Both the position numbers and the translations under genes were made by a program. Positions 1 to 6,333 of a stretch of 15,832 bases of DNA are shown here, piece after piece. Numbering within the stretch: position 1 is the stretch's first letter; every line of letters begins with the position of its first letter. The notes beneath the pieces are model-generated. The model was not told the origin of the DNA. It did no database searches and was given only the letters and a program-made list of their open reading frames with translations. This stretch comes from Deltaproteobacteria bacterium RIFCSPHIGHO2_02_FULL_40_11 (GTDB taxonomy: Bacteria > Bdellovibrionota > JACOXK01 > 2-02-FULL-40-11): NCBI GenBank assembly GCA_001798105.1, contig MGRI01000037.1:2187-18018 (forward strand). Direction: 5' to 3'.

Positions 1-6
1 TCAGCC

Positions 7-861
7 ATGCTCGCTTTATTGAATCTGACCAAGCCTAGAATTAGTTTGCTGTTTGCCATTACGGCATTGGCGGCATTGCTTTTGGAAGGCTCTCTTTCAC
101 TGACATCTTTACATTTATGGATGATTGTTTTTTCTGTTTTTTTGGTGGGCGGATGTGCCAATGCGTTTAATCAATACTTTGAAAGAGATTTAGATGAAAA
201 AATGATTCGAACGGCGCAACGCAGACCGCTCCCGCTTAAAAAAATATCGCCCAACCAAGCCCTGGTTTTTACAATACTGATTGGTATTTTAGGACTTCAA
301 CTTTTATACACCTGGGGCGGAGGCTTTGCGTTTGGTTTGGGTCTTTTTACCATTTTATTTTACAGTTTTTTTTATACTTTATATCTTAAGCCCAAAACAC
401 CATATAATATTGTCATTGGGGGTGTTGCCGGTGCGATGGGACCTTTAATTGCCTGGGCAGCTGTGCAAAACACTGTAAGTTGGGAGGCTTGGGTTTTATT
501 TTTAATTATCTTTATGTGGACCCCCCCCCACTTTTGGGCATTGGCGATTTACTATAAAGAAGATTATGAGAAAATTGGGCTTCCGATGCTTCCTGTTGTC
601 AAAGGTGTTCGGGCCACACAGGTTCAAATTTTGGCGTATTCGGTTTTTCTTTTACCTTTGTCACTTCTTTTAACTTTTTCTGAAAAACTGGGATGGTTTT
701 ATTTAGCAGTTTCTTTTCTGGTAAACATTTATTTTATTAAAAAGGCATTTGATGTGTATCAAAGCAATACACGCCAAGTGGCCTACAGGCTTTTTGCCTT
801 ATCCATTGGCTATCTTTTTATTTTACTTTTGGCATTGATGTTAGATGCAACGGTGGTTTAG
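7..861 (+). CDS. ctaB: Protoheme IX farnesyltransferase (haem O synthase)
   Basis: This integral membrane prenyltransferase of the UbiA superfamily (CtaB/CyoE) transfers a farnesyl group to protohaem IX to make haem O, the precursor of haem A for haem-copper oxidases. The protein shows the N-terminal LTKPRI segment (7-12), the first Asp-rich prenyl-diphosphate/Mg site N55-QYFERDLD-63 followed by KMIRT and RRPLP, then TPPHFWALAI (172-181) and a second motif around YKEDYEKIGLPMLPV. About eight or nine hydrophobic segments fit the family, as does the 284-aa length. The reading frame is open to the window edge (TCA GCC precedes the ATG) and no Shine-Dalgarno sequence is visible, so the true start may lie upstream. 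A C9 run at 521-529 encodes part of TPPH. The oxidase genes that would confirm context must lie upstream of the window. Identity is secure; the start is not. Confidence 0.93.
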   Translation: MLALLNLTKPRISLLFAITALAALLLEGSLSLTSLHLWMIVFSVFLVGGCANAFNQYFERDLDEKMIRTAQRRPLPLKKISPNQALVFTILIGILGLQLLYTWGGGFAFGLGLFTILFYSFFYTLYLKPKTPYNIVIGGVAGAMGPLIAWAAVQNTVSWEAWVLFLIIFMWTPPHFWALAIYYKEDYEKIGLPMLPVVKGVRATQVQILAYSVFLLPLSLLLTFSEKLGWFYLAVSFLVNIYFIKKAFDVYQSNTRQVAYRLFALSIGYLFILLLALMLDATVV

Positions 862-897
862 GATATGGAAGCATTTCATTTTCGAATCTGATTCTAT

Positions 898-970
<73 letters not shown>

Positions 971-1004
971 TGCTTATAGTTTTTTCAGCTTTTTCTGAGA
1001 GCTG

Positions 1005-1784
1005 CTATCGATCAATCACAATTCGATGTTGTTCTTCATAACACATAAATTCGGCACCTTCATGTGATCTCAAAAATACGCGTAGGTTCAGCGTATAAGT
1101 GCCAGCTTCTCGAACTGAAAATGCTTTTTCATCGATAGCAAGTGTTGTTTTCTGATAGGGCCAGTTTCTTCGTTTACTAAGCCTATTTTCTGAAACGGCA
1201 TCTTCCAAAAATTTCCACTCCATCTCATATCTCCATCCAGTGGGGACCGGTTCACTTCGCCATCCAGTAGGGATTGGTTCATATTTCCACCCTGTGGGCA
1301 CAGGTTGATACACCTCTCCTGTACGCACGCGTGCATAAATCCATCCAGTGGGTACGGGTTCGGTTAGCCATCCTGTAGGGATCGGTTGAGAACGCCATCC
1401 CGTTGGAACAGGTTCATAGAGCCATCCCGTTGGAATGGGTTCGAAACGCCATCCCGTTGGGATGGGTCCGTATTTCTTTGCAAAGAGTTCGGCACGTAAA
1501 AAAACTTGAGATCCATTTTGTTTTGAGAGAATTACTTTTGTGCCATAGGTGGGTTTGACAAACGTGATTTTGTTTTGGGACTGGGCACTAAGCTCACCCG
1601 ATTCCATCATGGCACTTCCATCCATGAATGTCATGCCTTCGTTTTCTGACGAGGTCATTTCAGAGGATGGTTGCGCTGTATTTTCTTCTTGGTCTAAATT
1701 TGCAGATTGCCCGCAGCTCATCATCCACAAAACGGTACACAATATGAATAAATGCATAATTTTAGTAGATATTTTTTGAAACAT
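1005..1784 (-). CDS. Lipoprotein with nine PTGW nonapeptide repeats
   Basis: I do not recognise a named family. The 259-aa protein begins with a lipoprotein signal peptide (hydrophobic HLFILCTVLWMMSC, lipobox MMS-C24, +2 Gly, so probably sorted to the outer membrane). A Ser/Glu/Met-rich linker (about 25-70) and a beta-rich stretch (71-105) follow. Residues 106-186 are nine tandem 9-residue units of consensus x-P-(I/V)-P-T-G-W-x-(Y/S). Unit six (151-159, ARVRTGEVY) has lost both prolines and the Trp. The C-terminal part (about 187-259) looks like a beta-sandwich ending in HRIVIDR. The start is supported by AAGGGAG about 7 nt before the ATG; Met10 is a possible alternative. A consensus promoter lies just upstream and a second lipoprotein gene diverges from it. 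Function is unknown; an extended Pro/Trp-rich cell-surface or peptidoglycan-contacting spacer is a guess. Confidence 0.8.
   Translation of the reverse strand: MFQKISTKIMHLFILCTVLWMMSCGQSANLDQEENTAQPSSEMTSSENEGMTFMDGSAMMESGELSAQSQNKITFVKPTYGTKVILSKQNGSQVFLRAELFAKKYGPIPTGWRFEPIPTGWLYEPVPTGWRSQPIPTGWLTEPVPTGWIYARVRTGEVYQPVPTGWKYEPIPTGWRSEPVPTGWRYEMEWKFLEDAVSENRLSKRRNWPYQKTTLAIDEKAFSVREAGTYTLNLRVFLRSHEGAEFMCYEEQHRIVIDR
1227..1469 (-). repeat. 9 x 27-bp coding tandem repeat (PTGW units)
   Basis: Nine in-frame 27-bp units encode residues 106-186 of the lipoprotein. Proline, threonine and glycine codons differ between units: the plus strand shows catccagtgggg, catccagtaggg, caccctgtgggc and catcccgttgga for the same PTGW-type core. 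The peptide is therefore better conserved than the DNA, which points to old repeats kept by protein-level selection. The three units at the high-coordinate end share catcccgttgg and may be more recent duplications. Confidence 0.9.
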
Positions 1785-1837
1785 GGGAGCTCCCTTCAGT
1801 TAACGTTCATCAATCAGGATCTAGATGTATTAATTTC

Positions 1838-1865
1838 ATTATAGTTGGGGATACTGTATTGTCAA
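1838..1865 (-). promoter_or_regulatory. Consensus sigma-70 promoter for PTGW lipoprotein
   Basis: Read on the minus strand, TTGACA (1865-1860) is followed after 16 nt by TATAAT (1843-1838). Both hexamers match the consensus exactly. Transcription would start near 1831, giving a leader of about 47 nt that contains the AAGGGAG ribosome site. The spacer holds one arm (GTTGGGG, 1844-1850) of an inverted repeat whose other arm (CCCCAAC) is at 1877-1883. Confidence 0.8.
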
Positions 1866-1883
1866 ATATGACCTCGCCCCAAC
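1844..1883. promoter_or_regulatory. GTTGGGG...CCCCAAC inverted repeat, possible operator
   Basis: A perfect 7-bp inverted repeat has arms at 1844-1850 and 1877-1883, centres 33 bp apart, about three helical turns. One arm fills the spacer next to the -10 of the minus-strand promoter; the other lies upstream of its -35, between the two divergent promoters. That geometry suits a dimeric regulator, but the arms are short and this is inference. Confidence 0.35.
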
Positions 1884-1896
1884 ATCGTACAAGGGT

Positions 1897-1924
1897 TTGC
1901 ATTTTTTATGATCCTCAGTACAAT
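1897..1924 (+). promoter_or_regulatory. Putative sigma-70 promoter for acidic-linker lipoprotein
   Basis: TTGCAT (1897-1902), a 16-nt spacer and TACAAT (1919-1924) give four and five matches to the -35 and -10 consensus. Transcription would start near 1931, leaving a leader of about 68 nt before the ATG at 1999. The leader begins with the AT-rich segment ATACATGTACGTAT. The site is plausible but much weaker than the divergent promoter. Confidence 0.5.
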
Positions 1925-1998
1925 TAAATAATATACATGTACGTATGTCGAAAACTAAGTATCTTTTTTTAATCTAATTTTAATAACAGGAGGTTAGG

Positions 1999-3504
1999 AT
2001 GTACTCTATCCGAATTCTTATCAGTTTTTCGCTCATGTTTTTGTTTTTTACAGCGTGTAGCGGAGACGGTGGCTCTGGTTCATCCTCTTCTTCCGCTCCT
2101 ATTACAGATGGTTCTGGCGGTGGTGGAGATATGATTGGCGTAGATCCAGGAGACGGTGGCGATGGTCTTCCTGGAGATGGGAGTGACTCCGAAGATGGCG
2201 GAGACGATGGAGATATTGCAGATGGCGATGACACCATAGATGATGGTGGAGAGGGAGATGAAACTGACGATGGAGATTCAGAAGACGACGTGGCTGACGA
2301 CGACGATACCCAACAAGCTTGCCCAATTGATCCTACCCCTCTCAAATCTTTTCAGGCCAGTTCAAACATTATTTCATTTGCAAATGTTAAATCGACGTTT
2401 GTCATCGCAAGTAAAGATGAACTCACCGGATCTCATGGGAAACTTTCTTATTGGAATGCTGCAACCCGTGACACAAACCATCGAAGTTATGCAAATAGCG
2501 CAGAGCGTTTTAAGAGTACCTCTTTTTGTTTTGATGGAATGACTCTTGGAGCAGCAGAAAACGATCAAGTGGTCTGTGCTTTTAGATCTAATCCAAGTTA
2601 TGATCGATTTTTATTGTTTAAAATTAGTAATCGCTTTTCGTCTTTCCGGGCAGGAATCGCAAGTACGAATCCAAGAATTAATTATGGCTTACCTCTTCAC
2701 AAATTAAATGCAACGACGCTTCTTCAGGGACATTTTACTGCGTCAGGTACATCTATTTCGGCGGACACGGAAAGGGTAATCATTAATACCAGTGTACGAG
2801 ATAGTGATGGTTTATTGGGTAGGAGCGCTCCTTTTGCGATTCCTGCAACCATTACGCACGATGGTATTACTTATTCTCGATTCAAAAGTATTGCTTTTGG
2901 AGGAGGGAACGATACATCAACTTTTTATCGTGTGGCGAGTCTTTATAAAAATGAAGTTGTCAATCAATATCGCTTACAAATTGTAAACAATAATGGAAGT
3001 GTTCAAGCAACCTCTAATTCTTTTTCCCCTCAGGTTTCTGGATATAACTTTAACACTTTTATTTTAAATACTTCAGAGCTGGGTCGGATTTACGTTTTTG
3101 GAGAGAATCTCAAAGAAATCGTTGTATTCAATATAGGTTCTGGTACATCTCTAACATTCAGAAGCCATTTTACACTTCCAGACAATCCGAGATCGAATAC
3201 CCATGTTGTTCCAATTTGGGATTATTTAGTTACCTTTTCACAAAATTCTGAGACAAATCAAAGTTTTGTATCTGTGATTAAGCTTGATGTCACAAATAAT
3301 CTTATTACAGAAGAAACTACTCTAGAAAATTATTTTGAAGCGGGTATTCAATATTCAGACAGCATCGCAGATAGTATCGCAAGTATTCCACGCTATGACC
3401 TTAAGAAATTTAGTTTTCAAGATAGCGATGGAGTTTATAAAAGTGGGATTGCCCTTAAAAAGGATAATGCATTACGCCTCCATCAATATCGTCAATGCCA
3501 ATAA
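1999..3504 (+). CDS. Lipoprotein with Asp/Gly-rich linker, function unknown
   Basis: I do not recognise a named family. The 501-aa protein starts with a lipoprotein signal peptide (SFSLMFLFFTAC, lipobox FTA-C20, +2 Ser, compatible with outer-membrane sorting). A Ser/Gly segment and a strongly acidic low-complexity linker of Asp, Gly and Glu (about 43-104) follow; it looks disordered and could bind calcium loosely. The remainder (about 108-501) is a beta-strand-rich domain with repeated short strands and turns, possibly a beta-propeller, with cysteines at 108, 177, 193 and 500 that could form disulfides. The start is firm: AGGAGG at 1988-1993 lies 5 nt before the ATG. The gene diverges from the PTGW lipoprotein and converges on the metalloprotease gene. 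Such acidic linkers are common in surface lipoproteins of deltaproteobacterial groups. The propeller idea is inference only. Confidence 0.8.
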   Translation: MYSIRILISFSLMFLFFTACSGDGGSGSSSSSAPITDGSGGGGDMIGVDPGDGGDGLPGDGSDSEDGGDDGDIADGDDTIDDGGEGDETDDGDSEDDVADDDDTQQACPIDPTPLKSFQASSNIISFANVKSTFVIASKDELTGSHGKLSYWNAATRDTNHRSYANSAERFKSTSFCFDGMTLGAAENDQVVCAFRSNPSYDRFLLFKISNRFSSFRAGIASTNPRINYGLPLHKLNATTLLQGHFTASGTSISADTERVIINTSVRDSDGLLGRSAPFAIPATITHDGITYSRFKSIAFGGGNDTSTFYRVASLYKNEVVNQYRLQIVNNNGSVQATSNSFSPQVSGYNFNTFILNTSELGRIYVFGENLKEIVVFNIGSGTSLTFRSHFTLPDNPRSNTHVVPIWDYLVTFSQNSETNQSFVSVIKLDVTNNLITEETTLENYFEAGIQYSDSIADSIASIPRYDLKKFSFQDSDGVYKSGIALKKDNALRLHQYRQCQ

Positions 3505-3527
3505 TAGGTCGGGACGCGAGCCCATTT

Positions 3528-4778
3528 TTACCGAAAATATACGCGTTTGAGTTCTGTATAGATGCGTTCGTTGAAATCTCCGGCGCGAGAGCACATAAGA
3601 TCCGTTGTGTCTAATTGGTAATTAATCGCAATATCTTCATGCGTGTCATAAAATTCTACGTAACAATCTGGAAGCCTTAAGATGTGGCCAAATTCGTGAC
3701 GAATGGTCCATTGTACTTCGTACTCTTCAAGTGGCGTGTTTGCGTCCATGACAATAATATTTCCAGAAGAAACGTGGGGTGTGACGCCAGGTCGAAATTG
3801 AACTTCGGCAGTATCTAAACCTGAATTTACAAATTTCATCGAAAGCTGCCATTGGTTATTTTTAAATTCGTCTTCAATATTGAATTTTAAGAAGTCTAAA
3901 ATTTTTTTATTTTTTGGATTGATAAAGGGAATCATCGCTTTTTGTGGATTTTGTGTGGTCCACGTGATGTCTCGCCTGGGATCTCGAATTTCGAAGTACG
4001 CCCGCCAGGTGCTTTGGCTATTGCGCCAGTATTTGTTTTTATATTCGACCAGGGCATTTTTGGAAATATGGGTGGTAAGCGTTTCTACGCATTCATCATG
4101 TGTTGTCCAAATTTCATTTTCGCAAAGTCCGATGAGATATTCTTTAAAGCTGTCTTGTGTTTTAAGATCTAAATTTTGAAAGTCATGTAATTTTTCATCT
4201 AGGTTCGATTCTTGGTTGAGGTAATAATAGCCTCTTACATCTCTTTTTTTATTTTCAATGTACCATGTTTTCCAAGGCAGCATGATCGTTGTCCACCGAA
4301 CGGCAGATTGGTATAGCCTGTCAATTTTTCGTGCGTGTTCAATAAAAGTTTCTTTTTCTAGAGGGAGTTCGGCGCTTATTTGTTTTTGGCCATACACAAC
4401 GTCTATTATTTCAGATGGCATTTCTTGGGTATAGGTATCGTATTTTTCTTTAATGGTACGTTCATTGTATTTATTGGGAGAATCAATGGGAACCCCTTTT
4501 CGTGTTTCTTTCGAAGTAAGACGAATTTGATCTTCTGCACTTCTTTGGCGATTCATGAGTTTTAACCACTGTGACAGTTTTTCTCCGCCTTCAATGGCTT
4601 TTTGGGTTTCAGATTGAAGTGTATCAAAGATTAGGACGCCAGGTTTATTTTTGTAATGGTCCAAAAGTTTTTGATATTCATGCGAAGATAAATCCAGTGG
4701 AATGTGGGGAGGCGTTTGAGAAAAAACAATTTTTGAAAAAAACAAAACAACAAAAAATACCTTATATTTATATTTCAT
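3528..4778 (-). CDS. Secreted metzincin-like zinc metalloprotease
   Basis: This 416-aa protein has an N-terminal signal peptide (hydrophobic 7-19, likely cleavage after the FS before Gln21), so it acts outside the cytoplasm. Residues 21-300 are largely helical and Tyr/Lys/Glu-rich with no motif I know. The C-terminal 120 residues hold the catalytic site: H361-E-F-G-H365-I-L-R-L-P-D371, then a likely Met-turn at DLMCS (M395). In the metzincin pattern HExxHxxGxxH/D, His361, His365 and Asp371 would bind zinc and Glu362 would be the base. An Asp third ligand is known in snapalysin-type enzymes. The usual Gly is Arg368 here, which is odd. Cys372 and Cys396 could pair. Its ATG directly follows the stop of the upstream glycosyltransferase gene (TAAATG), so the two are probably translationally coupled. 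Substrate is unknown. Confidence 0.75.
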   Translation of the reverse strand: MKYKYKVFFVVLFFSKIVFSQTPPHIPLDLSSHEYQKLLDHYKNKPGVLIFDTLQSETQKAIEGGEKLSQWLKLMNRQRSAEDQIRLTSKETRKGVPIDSPNKYNERTIKEKYDTYTQEMPSEIIDVVYGQKQISAELPLEKETFIEHARKIDRLYQSAVRWTTIMLPWKTWYIENKKRDVRGYYYLNQESNLDEKLHDFQNLDLKTQDSFKEYLIGLCENEIWTTHDECVETLTTHISKNALVEYKNKYWRNSQSTWRAYFEIRDPRRDITWTTQNPQKAMIPFINPKNKKILDFLKFNIEDEFKNNQWQLSMKFVNSGLDTAEVQFRPGVTPHVSSGNIIVMDANTPLEEYEVQWTIRHEFGHILRLPDCYVEFYDTHEDIAINYQLDTTDLMCSRAGDFNERIYTELKRVYFR

Positions 4779-5906
4779 TTACTCATTTTTTATGAGCACA
4801 TCTAAAATGGCAAGTGTTTTTTCATACACCGCATCAAATGAAATGGTTTCCATGCATGGCGTTGTTCGGTTCCATACATCGCATGCCATAAAATGGCGCC
4901 CTGGAATGCAGGGATTACATCCCAGTTCTTTTTGACAATAAATTGTGTTTTGAGGTTCAAAGTAGGGACGGGCTCTTAAATGACTGGTGGGTGCAAAAAT
5001 ACCGAGTACGGGTCTTCGCATATTGGTGGCCAAGTGGAAGGGCCCAGAGTCTCCACCGATGACAAGCATTGCTTTTTTATACAGTGCAGCCAATTGTTTG
5101 AGAGATGTTTTCCCAACAAGGTTAATCATTGTATTTGTGTAAGGTTCAAACTGATGTACTTTTTGTTGGTCTTCTTTTCCGCCCACCAAAACAACTTGAA
5201 AACCATGCTTATGAACCAAGATTTCAGACAATTTTCCATACGATGTATAAGCCCATTCCTTGGCATGCCAAGCTGAAAAGGGGGCAAATACAATAAAAGG
5301 TTTATTTGCTTGAAACCCCGTATGTTTTAAAATATTGAAAAGATCAGAATCGTCTTTTTGCGTTGTCTGTACTTTTAAATCAATATCTTCTTCTAAAAAA
5401 GGGATGCCTTTGTTTCGAAGTACATTTAAATAAATATCAATGGCATGGGAGTTTCGTTTCACGGTGAGCGTTTTATCAACTTTTCGAATGCCCCAAACTT
5501 TTTTGACGCCTAAAAAATAACACACATAGCTTCCACTTTTAAGGTTTATGGCTAAGTCGAATTTTTTTTGTCGAAGCCTGTGCAGGGTTTTAAGCTTTCC
5601 CTGCCATGTTTTCCATTCTCCTTTTTTATCAAAGATCAATATTTCATGAAGGTAAGGATTTCCCTCTAAGAGCGCTTTTCCAATCGGCGCCGTTAAAATG
5701 GAAATTTTGGCTTGAGGAAGAGCCTTGTGGAGGGGCTTTAAAATAGCCATATTATGCAAAATGTCCCCAATATTTTGGTGGCCTAAAATGAGAATGTTTT
5801 TAAATTGAGGTTCAAAAAGGTGCATGGTTGAAGGCATTTTTAACATAGAAAATTTCAAAATGGTATCATTGATTCCTGCGTAAATATCTGGCAATTTGGG
5901 TTTCAT
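4779..5906 (-). CDS. Glycosyltransferase family 9 (heptosyltransferase-like)
   Basis: GT9 enzymes such as WaaC/WaaF transfer heptose from ADP-heptose during lipopolysaccharide core assembly on the cytoplasmic face. The protein opens its first Rossmann domain with KNILILGHQNIGDILHNMAILKPL, close to the usual GDxL..TP.l motif. The second domain has IVFAPFSAWHAKEWAYTSYGKL and the donor-site signature GGDSGPFHLA. The C-terminus carries the Cys-rich pattern C..ELGCNPC....FMAC......PCM typical of the family. The ATG at 5906 gives 375 aa, near the family norm. The frame continues to a TTG at 5945, but that would overlap the divergent gene. No good Shine-Dalgarno sequence precedes any candidate start. 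The gene is followed without gap by the metalloprotease gene. Family assignment is firm; the sugar transferred is not known. Confidence 0.88.
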   Translation of the reverse strand: MKPKLPDIYAGINDTILKFSMLKMPSTMHLFEPQFKNILILGHQNIGDILHNMAILKPLHKALPQAKISILTAPIGKALLEGNPYLHEILIFDKKGEWKTWQGKLKTLHRLRQKKFDLAINLKSGSYVCYFLGVKKVWGIRKVDKTLTVKRNSHAIDIYLNVLRNKGIPFLEEDIDLKVQTTQKDDSDLFNILKHTGFQANKPFIVFAPFSAWHAKEWAYTSYGKLSEILVHKHGFQVVLVGGKEDQQKVHQFEPYTNTMINLVGKTSLKQLAALYKKAMLVIGGDSGPFHLATNMRRPVLGIFAPTSHLRARPYFEPQNTIYCQKELGCNPCIPGRHFMACDVWNRTTPCMETISFDAVYEKTLAILDVLIKNE

Positions 5907-5927
5907 CTGTGCTAGTGTTTTTTGAAT

Positions 5928-6332
5928 ATGAATACAGAAGATCAAAAATTAAAAGAAATTTTGGCGCAAACAAAAACCATTGCGGTGGTAGGGCTTTCTC
6001 CAGAACCTGATCGTCCCAGCCACGAAGTGGCAGCCTACATGCAAAAACAGGGATATAAAATTGTTCCTGTCCGGCCCGGGGTGGATAAAATTTTAGGGGA
6101 AAAAGCTTATGCTTCTTTAAAGGATATTCCCTTTGAAATTGATTTGGTGGATATTTTTCGAAAACCAGATGCTATTTCTGCCATTGTGGATGAGGCGATT
6201 GGAAAAAAAGCAAAAGCTATTTGGATGCAATTGGGATTAGAACACAATGAGGCAGCTCAAAAAGCCGTAACTCATGGTTTAAAAGTTGTCCAAGATCGGT
6301 GTTTGGCTGTAGAACACAAGCGCTTAAAATAG
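5928..6332 (+). CDS. CoA-binding domain protein (YccU family)
   Basis: This small single-domain Rossmann-fold protein of the CoA_binding_2 family (YccU/YneT-like) probably binds coenzyme A; its cellular role is unknown. The motif TIAVVGLSPEPDRPSHEVAAY near the N-terminus is the nucleotide-binding loop and helix. VPVRPG, the IDLVDIFRKPD segment and AIWMQLGLEHNEAA followed by VVQDRCLAVEHKRL match the family throughout. I chose the ATG at 5928 (134 aa), though an in-frame TTG at 5922 would add two residues. There is no evident Shine-Dalgarno sequence. It diverges from the GT9 gene with only 21 nt between ATGs. The MFS exporter gene starts 1 nt after its stop, so they form a two-gene operon. Confidence 0.9.
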   Translation: MNTEDQKLKEILAQTKTIAVVGLSPEPDRPSHEVAAYMQKQGYKIVPVRPGVDKILGEKAYASLKDIPFEIDLVDIFRKPDAISAIVDEAIGKKAKAIWMQLGLEHNEAAQKAVTHGLKVVQDRCLAVEHKRLK

Positions 6333-6333
6333 C

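Noticed and set aside
971..1004. CAGCT...AGCTG hairpin between tRNA-Ala and the PTGW lipoprotein
   Set aside because: The stem is 5 bp with a long loop and no T-tract on the correct side for either strand.
1088..1336. 82-aa minus-strand ORF inside the PTGW lipoprotein gene
   Set aside because: It is an alternative frame of the 27-bp repeats with no ribosome site and no recognisable protein features.
1980..2345. Ser/Pro-rich ORF antisense to the Asp/Gly linker
   Set aside because: It is the antisense shadow of GAY/GGN codons; the plus strand has a strong ribosome site, signal peptide and full-length ORF.
3505..3527. Possible bidirectional terminator between the acidic-linker lipoprotein and the protease
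   Set aside because: Only a 3-bp GGG/CCC stem with five Ts can be formed; too weak to call.
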